From assembly GCA_035547055.1 (NCBI GenBank), contig DASZVN010000073.1:1-21672 (forward strand): a DNA stretch of 21,672 nucleotides, given 5' to 3'. The DNA comes from DASZVN01 sp035547055 (GTDB taxonomy: Bacteria > Pseudomonadota > Alphaproteobacteria > Rhizobiales > Methylopilaceae). Within the stretch, counting starts at the first letter, position 1; each line of letters begins with the position of its first letter. Below are positions 14,779 to 21,445 of this stretch, one piece after another. Both the position numbers and the translations under genes were made by a program. Under the pieces are notes generated by a model. It ran no database searches. It had not been told where the DNA came from and saw only the letters and a program-made list of their open reading frames with translations.

Positions 14779-15939
14779 TCAGACGGGCACGGCCGGTACG
14801 GCGGCGCGACGTGCCGCGACCATCAGCGCGGCAATGGCGCAGGACGCGACCCGGGTCGAGATGGAGTCGGCGCGGCTCGTCAGTACGATCGGCAGCCGCG
14901 CGCCGACCACGATGCCCGCGGCATCCGCGCCGGCGAGGAAGGTGAGTTGCTTCGCCAGCATGTTGCCCACCTCGAGGTCCGGCACCAGCAGGATGTCCGC
15001 CTCGCCGGCCACCGCCGAGACGATGCCCTTGGTGCGCGCCGCCTCCGCGCTGATCGCGTTGTCGAAGGCGAGCGGCCCGTCGAGCCGGCCGCCGGTGATC
15101 TGGCCGCGATCGGCCATCTTGCAGAGCGCGGCAGCATCGATGGTCGAGGGCATCCGCGCGCTCACCGTCTCGACCGCGGCGAGGATCGCGACCTTGGGCG
15201 TGGCGATGCCGATGGTGCGGGCGAGGTCGATCGCGTTCTGGCAGATGTCGCGCTTGTCCTCGAGCGTCGGCTGGATGTTGATCGCAGCGTCGGTGATGAG
15301 AAGCGGTCGGGAATAGGCCGGCACGTCGAAGAGATAGACGTGGCTGACGCGCCGGCCGGTACAGAGCCCTGTCGCGGGATCGACCACCTCGTGCATCAGT
15401 TCGTCGGTATGGAGGCTGCCCTTCATCAGCGCCTCGACCTCGCCGTTCCGGGCCATCGCCACCGCCGCTGCCGCCGCGGCGTGGCTGTGCGGCGTCGCGA
15501 CCAAGCGGAAGCGTGAGATGTCAATGCCCGCGTCCTTGGCCGCGGCGCGGATCTTCGCCTCCGGCCCGACCAGCACGGGCTCGATCAGCCCGGCCGCCGC
15601 GGCCTCGGCGGCACCGGCGACCGAGCACCCGTCGCAGGGATGGACCACCGCGATCCTGACCGGCTTCTGCCCGGCGAAACGCTGGACCAATTGCCGGTGC
15701 CGCAGATGCTCGTTGATGCGGTTCGGCGCCAGGGCCGGCGGCGGTACCGCGACGGCTGGCGCGCGGAGATCCACGATGGCGGTAAGCACGATCTGCCCGG
15801 TCTGATCGACGCCGCGACAATCGAGGACGGCGATGCCATCGCTGCGCCGTTCACGGACCACGGCGGTCACCGTCAGCGTCGCGCCGACGGCAAGCGGCCC
15901 GGCAACCGGCGCCGGACCGGCCGCGTCGGTCATCGTCAC
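14779..15939 (-). CDS. Phosphate acetyl/butyryltransferase with truncated MaoC domain
   Basis: 386 residues. Residues from about 90 to 380 form a phosphotransacetylase/phosphotransbutyrylase domain, which converts acyl-CoA and phosphate to acyl phosphate for substrate-level ATP formation with acetate or butyrate kinase. Usual relatives are about 460 residues with a full N-terminal MaoC/enoyl-CoA hydratase domain. Here residues 14-60 (LAVGATLTVTAVVRERR, then IAVLDCRGVDQTGQIV) match only the last strands of such a domain; its catalytic Asp/His part is missing. The GTG at 15939 overlaps the DUF302 stop in a GTGA arrangement, so translation is probably coupled. An ATG at 15933 is an alternative start. 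No kinase gene is adjacent. Confidence 0.85.
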   Translation of the reverse strand: MTMTDAAGPAPVAGPLAVGATLTVTAVVRERRSDGIAVLDCRGVDQTGQIVLTAIVDLRAPAVAVPPPALAPNRINEHLRHRQLVQRFAGQKPVRIAVVHPCDGCSVAGAAEAAAAGLIEPVLVGPEAKIRAAAKDAGIDISRFRLVATPHSHAAAAAAVAMARNGEVEALMKGSLHTDELMHEVVDPATGLCTGRRVSHVYLFDVPAYSRPLLITDAAINIQPTLEDKRDICQNAIDLARTIGIATPKVAILAAVETVSARMPSTIDAAALCKMADRGQITGGRLDGPLAFDNAISAEAARTKGIVSAVAGEADILLVPDLEVGNMLAKQLTFLAGADAAGIVVGARLPIVLTSRADSISTRVASCAIAALMVAARRAAVPAVPV

Positions 15940-16322
15940 AGCGCCTCGATCGCGTGGCGCAGCGCAGCGCCGACCACGGCCGCGGTCTCCTTGAGACGTG
16001 GGTTGTCGACCGCCTGCATCGAGGCCACCGGGTCGATTGCTGCGACCTCGGTACGGCTGCCGTCGACCTCCTGCACCACGATGTTGCAGGGCAGCATCGT
16101 GCCGATCTTGTCCTCAAGCCCGAGCGCCTCGTGCGCCATCCGCGGATTGCAGGCGCCCAGGATGCGGTAGTTGCGAAAATCGATCCCGAGCTTGGCCTTG
16201 AAGGTCTGCTTCACGTCGATCTCGGTGATGATCCCAAAGCCTTGCTGCTTCAGTGCTGCGATCGTGGCCGCAACAGCGTCATCAAAGCCCTGTGGCAGAA
16301 TCTTGCTGACGTAATAGCCCAT
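15936..16322 (-). CDS. DUF302 domain protein
   Basis: A 128-residue protein of the DUF302 family (about 120-130 residues), small alpha/beta proteins often found with respiratory, sulfur and low-oxygen genes; their biochemical role is not known to me. The family pattern is seen in MGYYVSKIL, the FGIITEIDVKQTFKAKLG stretch, FRNYRILGACNP and the GTMLPCNIVVQE segment with its Pro-Cys. The ATG at 16322 starts at the family boundary with AGGA 8 bases upstream. The frame stays open for another 108 codons upstream, to 16646, which may mean an N-terminal extension starting at 16571, where GGAG lies 7 bases before an ATG. It is coupled to the downstream phosphotransacetylase. Confidence 0.85.
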   Translation of the reverse strand: MGYYVSKILPQGFDDAVAATIAALKQQGFGIITEIDVKQTFKAKLGIDFRNYRILGACNPRMAHEALGLEDKIGTMLPCNIVVQEVDGSRTEVAAIDPVASMQAVDNPRLKETAAVVGAALRHAIEAL

Positions 16323-16856
16323 GGCCGCTTTCCTCATCCCCAATGCATTCGAGCCTGCAGACGCAACACGCGGGCGGCGCACGAGGAGGCCCGCCAGCGG
16401 TCGGCCCGTCGCGCGCCATTCGGCGATCTCACGATCGCCGATGAGATTCCCGATCGCCGACCATGGAACGGCGGCCGGTGGCCCGGCACGAACCGACGGC
16501 AAGAACGCCACCGTGCCAGACCTGGCTTCGGGCGCCGCGACCGGCAGCCGTTCAACGAGCGCTCCCTGCATCGCCCTACTCCATCGCTCGCGCAAGACTG
16601 ATGGGACCGTCCGGCCACCGCCTTGCGCTGGATCAAGCACGACCACGGGCGCCGTTCGGCCAATCGCGCAAGGTGGGGTTGGCGAGCGCCGACGCTCGAG
16701 TCGGCTGCGCGCTGCTCGGCGCGGTCGTACTGGCGCTCATGCTCGCTGCCAGTTTCGGCGCGGTAACTGCCAGGCCATGGCGGAGGCCGCGGCCGTTCAG
16801 AGCACGATCCCGAAACGCCGATAGCTTCCAGCCGCCCGAACCTCCGCGCTCTCTCT
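16323..16856. other. Intergenic stretch with open frames but no recognised gene
   Basis: About 530 bp between DUF302 (minus) and the first BON gene (plus). It holds the weak FNR-type box at 16623-16636. The minus-strand DUF302 frame stays open across 16323-16646. On the plus strand, a frame starting with a GTG at 16673 would encode one hydrophobic segment (VGCALLGAVVLALMLAASF), but it lacks a ribosome site. Neither reading resembles a family I know. Confidence 0.4.
16623..16636 (-). promoter_or_regulatory. Weaker FNR/FixK-type box upstream of DUF302-phosphotransacetylase
   Basis: On the minus strand the sequence reads TTGATCCAGCGCAA: one perfect half-site (TTGAT) and one degraded (CGCAA). 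The centre is about 58 bp before the possible ATG at 16571 and about 307 bp before the DUF302 ATG at 16322. It would best suit a transcript that starts well upstream of DUF302. Confidence 0.45.
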
Positions 16857-16870
16857 TTGATCTCGATCAG
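16857..16870 (+). promoter_or_regulatory. FNR/FixK-type box upstream of the first BON gene
   Basis: TTGATCTCGATCAG matches TTGAT-N4-ATCAA at nine of ten positions, the last A being G. Its centre is about 69 bp before the ATG at 16933. Confidence 0.7.
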
Positions 16871-16932
16871 AGCGCTTGCCCGCCGTGGCGGACATAAGAG
16901 CGGAGGAGGAGGAACCTTTGGTGGAGGCGACG

Positions 16933-17424
16933 ATGAATGACGAACAGCTCCGCGACAATGTGATCGCGCGCCTTGATGAGGTCCTGGGTGAGAAGGCGGC
17001 CCATATCGGCGTAACGGCCGAGAAGGGCGTCGTGACCCTGACTGGGCATGTCAGCCACTACAAAGACAAGGAACAGGCCGTCGATGCGGCGATCATGGTA
17101 CCGGGTGTGCTCGGCGTCGCGCGCGACATCGAGCTGCGGCCGCAGCAGGGCCGTTGCGACGCCGACGACGACATTGCCGAGCGGGCGACGCAGGCGCTGG
17201 CCCGCGATGCACGCGTGCCCCCGAACGCCGTCAAGATAGAGGTCGAAGATGGCTGGGTCGTCGTCTCCGGCACCGTAGCTTCGGCCTGCCAGCGCGAGGC
17301 GGTCGAAGAGGACCTGCGACCCATCGCCCGCTTCGGCCTCACCAATCATGTCCGCATCAGCGCGCCCGCGACCGCCGGCAGCGCCAGCGCGGCGCGGCGG
17401 CCGTCCACGGGTGGCCTGTCATGA
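16933..17424 (+). CDS. BON-domain protein (two BON domains)
   Basis: 163 residues with two BON modules (about 4-70 and 75-145), each with the conserved glycines and the VVTLTGHV / WVVVSGTV strand. BON domains are thought to bind phospholipid or other ligands and occur in OsmY-like envelope-stress proteins. There is no signal peptide, so a cytoplasmic or membrane-associated location is likely. The ATG at 16933 (MNDEQLR) has GGAGG 5 bases upstream and lines up with the start of the paralogue ending at 18494 (MTDRELR). A GTG at 16921 with a stronger AGGAGG 8 bases upstream is a real alternative. The stop overlaps the next gene (ATGA). Confidence 0.88.
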   Translation: MNDEQLRDNVIARLDEVLGEKAAHIGVTAEKGVVTLTGHVSHYKDKEQAVDAAIMVPGVLGVARDIELRPQQGRCDADDDIAERATQALARDARVPPNAVKIEVEDGWVVVSGTVASACQREAVEEDLRPIARFGLTNHVRISAPATAGSASAARRPSTGGLS

Positions 17425-17645
17425 CGATCATCCTTGTCATAAGCGCGATCTGCTTCGTGGGCCTGGCTTTCTCCGCCGGGCTTGCCTTCACTCGTGGCGA
17501 GGTCAATGGCGCCCTGCCCGGCGCCGCTGCGCCCACTACCGGCCGGCAAGCAAAGACGCCACCACCGGACACCCGATCGCCAGACAGCGTGGCGCAGCAG
17601 GGTAAGGAAGCGGCCGGACCGCACTCCGGCCGCTGGCAAAGCTAG
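17421..17645 (+). CDS. Small single-pass membrane protein coupled to the BON gene
   Basis: 74 residues: an N-terminal transmembrane helix (about 2-24, MTIILVISAICFVGLAF onward), then a polar tail rich in Pro, Ala and Thr without predicted structure. The ATG overlaps the BON-gene TGA as ATGA, so translation is probably coupled, and the pair shares one FNR-type promoter. I do not recognise the family. The TAG overlaps the stop codon of the convergent Hsp20 gene in a shared CTAG. Confidence 0.65.
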   Translation: MTIILVISAICFVGLAFSAGLAFTRGEVNGALPGAAAPTTGRQAKTPPPDTRSPDSVAQQGKEAAGPHSGRWQS

Positions 17646-18151
17646 GCCGCCTTCACCTCGATCTTCTTCTCGTTCTGCTTGGCCTCGGGCGATTTCGGCA
17701 ACGTCACCATCAGCACACCCTTGGCGAAGCGCGCCTCGATGCGCGCCGGATCGATACCGGCAGGCACCTCGAAGGAGCGCGCGAAGGAACCGTAGCGGCG
17801 CTCCGACAGGTAAAAGTCCTTGTCGCGCTGCTCCTTCTCCTCCTTCTTCTCGCCCTTGATGGTGAGCGTGCCGTTCGAGACCTTCACCTCGATGTCCTTC
17901 TCGTCCATCCCGGGCAGCTCGGCGCTGATCTCGTAGGCGCCGTCCCTCTCGGCGACATCGACCGCCGGCATCACCGGCCAAGCCGCCTCGCGCGGCCACG
18001 ACAGATCGAGATCGAACGCCCGCCGTCCCCGGGGAAAGCCCAGAGGAAAGGCGTCGAAGACGTGGTCGATCTCGCGGCGTAGGCTCTCGAAGGGATTTCG
18101 CGCCGCCGCCTTGGTCTCGGTCTTGACCGGGAGCTTGGTTGCTTCAGCCAT
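17642..18151 (-). CDS. Small heat-shock protein, Hsp20/alpha-crystallin family
   Basis: A 169-residue ATP-independent chaperone that holds unfolding proteins. The alpha-crystallin domain runs from about 60 to 155 and contains AELPGMDEKDIEV and the hallmark AKGVLMVTLPK near 143-153. The C-terminal KKIEVKA holds the I-x-I/V motif used in oligomer assembly. The ATG at 18151 has AGGAG 7 bases upstream. The FNR-type box lies about 137 bp upstream, farther than for the other units, so the leader is longer or a second promoter is used. Confidence 0.95.
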   Translation of the reverse strand: MAEATKLPVKTETKAAARNPFESLRREIDHVFDAFPLGFPRGRRAFDLDLSWPREAAWPVMPAVDVAERDGAYEISAELPGMDEKDIEVKVSNGTLTIKGEKKEEKEQRDKDFYLSERRYGSFARSFEVPAGIDPARIEARFAKGVLMVTLPKSPEAKQNEKKIEVKAA

Positions 18152-18281
18152 GACAGATCTCCTGTTCCGCTCAAGGAGCCACGCGACGGGCCTGCACGCC
18201 CTCTGCCATCCGTTCGGCATCGGGATCGGCAGACCCGGCCGCTGGCAAATCATCCGGTAGCGCGATGGCAGAAAATCGACC

Positions 18282-18295
18282 TTGACCGAGGTCAA
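18282..18295 (-). promoter_or_regulatory. FNR/FixK-type box upstream of hsp20
   Basis: TTGACCGAGGTCAA is a perfect dyad (TTGAC / GTCAA). It lies in the 340-bp gap between the Hsp20 start and the end of the second BON gene; Hsp20 is the only gene that reads away from it. No other feature except the hairpin at 18448-18486 is seen in that gap. Confidence 0.7.
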
Positions 18296-18447
18296 TCGCC
18301 GCCCCTGCCCGGCAGTGGGGCGCGGAGGGCGTGCGCCGGCCGAGAGCGCGGGCATTGTGATGTATCGGTACGGCGGGAGGAGCATCAAGGTGCCGCTCGT
18401 CCGTCCCGGCAGAGTCGATACCGAAGGGCGACCCCCCTTGGGGCGAA

Positions 18448-18486
18448 GGAGCCGAGCGATGCGAAGCTGCTTCATCGCCCGGCTCC
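18448..18486 (-). terminator. Long stem-loop after the second BON gene
   Basis: GGAGCCG (18448-18454) pairs with CGGCTCC (18480-18486), and GCGATG (18456-18461) pairs with CATCGC (18473-18478), with one mismatch between them; AAG/CTT continues the stem after a two-base bulge. The hairpin starts 8 bp beyond the minus-strand stop of the BON gene. The tail on that strand is TTCGCCCC, without a T-run, so this is a strong structure with a weak terminator tail. Confidence 0.5.
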
Positions 18487-18493
18487 GGCGTGA

Positions 18494-19153
18494 TCAATCA
18501 CCGACGGACAGATGGTTCTCGACCCGCTGTACGCCCGGCACCGACCAGGCAGCCCAGCCGACGGCAGATCGCTCGTGCCAGGTCCCGACCTGGCCGTCGA
18601 GCACGACCTTGTCGTTGTCGACGCGGATGCGAATCCCCTTGGACTCGACGTTGGCGCTTCGCCGCAAAGCCTGCTCGATCTGGCGCCGCACCTGCTCCGG
18701 CTGGACGAGAGGCGTCGCCGGCTTCAGCTCGATCTGGTTGGTCACTCCGACCACGCCCGAAAGCTTGCGGACCGCGCGTTCGGCGGCAGCCTTCTGGAAC
18801 TGCCACGCGACTTTCCCGGTCAGCGTGACCCACCCCTCCTCGACCTTGATCTGGACGGCGTCGTCCGGGAGCGTGGTATCCCACGCGATGATTTTGAGCG
18901 CGCGGGCAGCGATCTCGTCATCAGCGTCCTTCTTGTCGCTCGGATAGCGGATTTCGATGTTCTGGGCGATCGCGCGCACGCCCTTCACCTTCCGTGCCGC
19001 GCGTTCCACGGCGAGCTTCTCCGCATAGCTTCCGACGTGACCCGTTAGAGTGACGACGCCGTGCTCGACCGAAACACCAATATCACTCGCATCGACGCTG
19101 GGCTCGAACTCCAGCTCATCGACGATAAGTTGCCGCAATTCACGGTCGGTCAT
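18494..19153 (-). CDS. BON-domain protein (three BON domains)
   Basis: 219 residues with three BON modules at about 2-70, 75-145 and 150-218, each with the VVTLTGHV-like strand (VVTLTGHV, WVTLTGKV, KVVLDGQV). It is an OsmY-like predicted envelope or stress protein without a signal peptide. The first two modules are clearly related to the two-domain protein at 16933-17424, so the pair arose by duplication, with gain or loss of the third module. The ATG at 19153 has AAGGAG 7 bases upstream and an FNR-type box centred about 69 bp upstream, the same distance as in the paralogue. Confidence 0.92.
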   Translation of the reverse strand: MTDRELRQLIVDELEFEPSVDASDIGVSVEHGVVTLTGHVGSYAEKLAVERAARKVKGVRAIAQNIEIRYPSDKKDADDEIAARALKIIAWDTTLPDDAVQIKVEEGWVTLTGKVAWQFQKAAAERAVRKLSGVVGVTNQIELKPATPLVQPEQVRRQIEQALRRSANVESKGIRIRVDNDKVVLDGQVGTWHERSAVGWAAWSVPGVQRVENHLSVGD

Positions 19154-19215
19154 GACACGCTCCTTCGCGAGTCTTTTCCAGTGTTCCATGATGGTGGGCG
19201 CCGGGGACGAAGGTC

Positions 19216-19229
19216 TTGATCCGCGTCAA
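19216..19229 (-). promoter_or_regulatory. FNR/FixK-type box upstream of the second BON gene
   Basis: TTGATCCGCGTCAA has half-sites TTGAT and GTCAA around a 4-bp spacer. It is centred about 69 bp before the ATG at 19153 on the minus strand. Confidence 0.7.
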
Positions 19230-19695
19230 ATCCGATAAAATTCGTGCTCCGCTGTTGGAGGCTTTGCTTCGACGGTGGCCGAGGCTTGGAGACGCGAATA
19301 AGTCAGATTTCCATCGCGGGCGATCTGGTCGCTGAGCCGTCACTCAAACCGCGGTGCGGCGACGTCCTTGCCGACGGGCCAATGCGAAATCGCCCTTCCT
19401 TGCGTTCGACGGCCCGCCTGCTCAAGGGCCGGGCACGGCACCCAATCGCCATGGCCTCGCTCCGTGCCAGGCCTCAAGCCGCCAGGTGGCGGCTGTTTCC
19501 GCATCGCCAACGGAACGATTGGTTCGGAGGACGACGATCAGTCGGCGAACGGCTGTAGCGGCCGATGATGCCGGAGCGCCGCGAGCGCCGCCCATGTCCT
19601 TCGCCTGGCTGCAGGCAAAGCGCCGGCTTTCACCTCGCCTTGATGCGCCACCATCGGCCGGCGTCGGCTTAGGAAGCCCGGAATCGTTGTCACCC
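19230..19695. other. Gene-free stretch between two FNR-type boxes
   Basis: About 465 bp between the boxes serving the second BON gene (minus) and ligAB (plus). Open frames occur in several registers, but none has a ribosome site, a recognisable family or compatible codon use. I see no clear hairpin or repeat either. Confidence 0.5.
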
Positions 19696-19709
19696 TTGAC
19701 GCAGATCAA
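19696..19709 (+). promoter_or_regulatory. FNR/FixK-type box upstream of ligAB
   Basis: TTGACGCAGATCAA has half-sites TTGAC and ATCAA around a 4-bp spacer, nine of ten matches. It is centred about 67 bp before the ligA ATG at 19770, in the same geometry as the other units. Confidence 0.72.
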
Positions 19710-19769
19710 GGAGCGGCTTGCGCTTCGCTTCAAAATAACCCTCGACCCGATTGCGATCGGAGCGACGTC

Positions 19770-20120
19770 ATGAGCGATGCGGTCTCGGGAGCCTTTCCGG
19801 AAACGCCCGTCTTCGACGGGCCTGCCGCGGAGAAAGGCTACGCCCTCAACAAAATGTGCTTTTCCTTCAACGAGGCTGCCAATCGTGCCGCCTTCCTCGC
19901 CGACGAGGACGGTTATTGCGCCCGCTTCGGTCTGACGCCGCAGCAGCGCGCCGCGGTCCGCCGCCGCAACGTCCTCGAGATGATCGCCGCCGGCGGCAAC
20001 ATCTATTACCTGGCAAAACTCGCCGGCATCTTCGGGCTTAACGTACAGGACATCGGCGCTCAGGAAACCGGCATGAGCGTCGAGGCTTTCAAGGCGAAGC
20101 TCGCCGCAGCGGGGGAATGA
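19770..20120 (+). CDS. ligA: Extradiol dioxygenase small (alpha) subunit, LigA-like
   Basis: 116 residues of the protocatechuate 4,5-dioxygenase alpha-subunit family, a helical protein that caps the active site of LigB. Typical features are ALNKMCFSFN, the AAFLADEDGYC stretch, the middle LTPQQRAAVRRRN and the GNIYYLAKLAGIFG segment. Length is close to that of LigA alone (about 110-140). The gene is followed directly by ligB, with stop and start regions overlapping by sequence context, so the two subunits are made together. The substrate may be protocatechuate or a related catechol such as gallate. Confidence 0.9.
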   Translation: MSDAVSGAFPETPVFDGPAAEKGYALNKMCFSFNEAANRAAFLADEDGYCARFGLTPQQRAAVRRRNVLEMIAAGGNIYYLAKLAGIFGLNVQDIGAQETGMSVEAFKAKLAAAGE

Positions 20121-20122
20121 CC

Positions 20123-20992
20123 ATGGCCAAGATCATCGGCGCCATCACCACGTCCCATATTCCGGCGATCGGCGGCGCCATCGCCAAGGGCTTGCAGAAC
20201 GAACCCTACTGGAAACCGTTCTTCGACGGCTACGGGCCGGTGCACGACTGGCTCGACCGCACACGGCCGGATGTCGCCGTCGTCTTCTACAACGACCACG
20301 GCCTCAACTTCTTCCTCGACAAGATGCCGACCTTCGCGATCGGCGCCGCGGCCGAATACCACCACGCCGATGAGGGCTGGGGCCTGCCGGTCATGCCGTC
20401 CTTTCCCGGCGATCCGCCCCTGTCCTGGCACCTCATCGAGGCGCTGGTCGAGCACGGGTTCGACATGACGGTGTGCCAGGAGATGCTGGTGGACCACGCC
20501 TTCGCCATCCCGATGGCGCTGCTGTGGCCGGGCGCCCACCGGCCGGTGAGGACGATCCCCGTCGCCATCAACACCGTGCTGCATCCCCTGCCCGCGCCGA
20601 AGCGTTGCTTCGCGCTCGGCCACGCCATCGGCCAGGCGATCGAGGCGTACGCGCCGGACGTGAAAGTCTTGATCGTCGGCACTGGCGGCCTGTCGCACCA
20701 GCTCGACGGCACCCGTGCCGGCTTCATCAACAAGCCATTCGACCTCCAATGCATGGACGACCTGGTTTCCGACCCCACGGCGCTGACCACCCTCTCGGTC
20801 CGCCAGATCGTCGAACTCGCCGGTTCTCAGGGCACCGAGCTTCTGAACCTGATCGCCGCGCGCGGCGCCCTTACCGGGGACGTCTCGAAGGTCTACGGCC
20901 ACTATCACGTCCCGATCTCGAACACGGCGACCGGCCTGCTGGTTTTGGAGCAGAAACCACCGGTTCCGCGTGGCGTATCTCTCGCCGCATGA
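20123..20992 (+). CDS. ligB: Extradiol dioxygenase catalytic (beta) subunit, LigB-like
   Basis: 289 residues of the type II (LigB-class) extradiol dioxygenases, which use Fe(II) and O2 to open catechol rings. Visible residues match the Sphingobium LigB site: Fe ligands His12 (TTSHIPAIG), His59 (YNDHGLNFF) and Glu239 (GTELLNL), with the catalytic His192 (GGLSHQLDG). The ATG at 20123 is preferred because GGGGGA lies 6 bases upstream; one at 20117 overlaps the ligA stop as ATGA. No other gene of the 4,5-cleavage pathway (ligC, ligI, ligJ, ligK) lies in the window, so the product's fate and exact substrate are unknown. Confidence 0.92.
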   Translation: MAKIIGAITTSHIPAIGGAIAKGLQNEPYWKPFFDGYGPVHDWLDRTRPDVAVVFYNDHGLNFFLDKMPTFAIGAAAEYHHADEGWGLPVMPSFPGDPPLSWHLIEALVEHGFDMTVCQEMLVDHAFAIPMALLWPGAHRPVRTIPVAINTVLHPLPAPKRCFALGHAIGQAIEAYAPDVKVLIVGTGGLSHQLDGTRAGFINKPFDLQCMDDLVSDPTALTTLSVRQIVELAGSQGTELLNLIAARGALTGDVSKVYGHYHVPISNTATGLLVLEQKPPVPRGVSLAA

Positions 20993-21071
20993 AGCTTCGC
21001 GGCTCCGAGACAGGTGAAAGCGACACAGCAGAGCGGACGAGCAGCGTAACGCCTGCGATCGGAGAGATGCG

Positions 21072-21380
21072 ATGGCATTTCCTGCGGAATGCGATCCCTC
21101 AATATCTTCCGTTCTGCCCGTTCACGACCACGAGGAGATGCCGCCAGACGAAGCACTCGTTTCGTCCATGCGCGCCACATCCTCTTTCAGGTGACGCCGG
21201 CGGTCCCGGTTCCGGAAATCCGCACCCGTCCAAGGAGACGCCGGACGCCCTCCTGCGCGTAGCTGCGCTTGACCGCGATGCGGTGGGCAGCCCCCTCCTG
21301 CCGCAGATCGCCGGCATGGGCGGCATAGGCGTGTTGAAGTCGCTGCGATCGATGTCCTGGAGCGTGATCAGGAAGATGCT
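21072..21380 (+). pseudogene. Possible degraded parvulin-type (PpiC/NifM-like) isomerase
   Basis: At 21164-21229 one frame reads ARHILFQVTPAVPVPEIR, which closely resembles the start of the PpiC/NifM-like parvulin domain (usually R-H-I-L-F-x-V-T-P). The frame stops soon after. Short possible continuations appear in other frames: GGIGVL near 21322 and IDVLERDQ near 21348, as in the end of that domain. A short 40-codon frame starting at the ATG at 21072 (MAFPAECDPS), with GGAGA upstream, ends before joining it. I read the stretch as a gene broken by frameshifts and deletions, but the match rests on one short motif. Confidence 0.38.
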
Positions 21381-21445
21381 CGCACACCGCTCTTCATCAG
21401 CGGAATATGGACTGGCCCGTGTTCCTGCGGCCGTCCCTCGCCAGT

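Noticed and set aside
16673..16897. Plus-strand frame with one hydrophobic segment
   Set aside because: The GTG start has no proper ribosome site, the tail is Arg/Pro rich, and the frame runs across the FNR-type box of the BON gene.
19244..19773. Plus-strand open frames before ligA
   Set aside because: No ribosome site, no family resemblance, and they cross the ligAB box; treated as non-coding.
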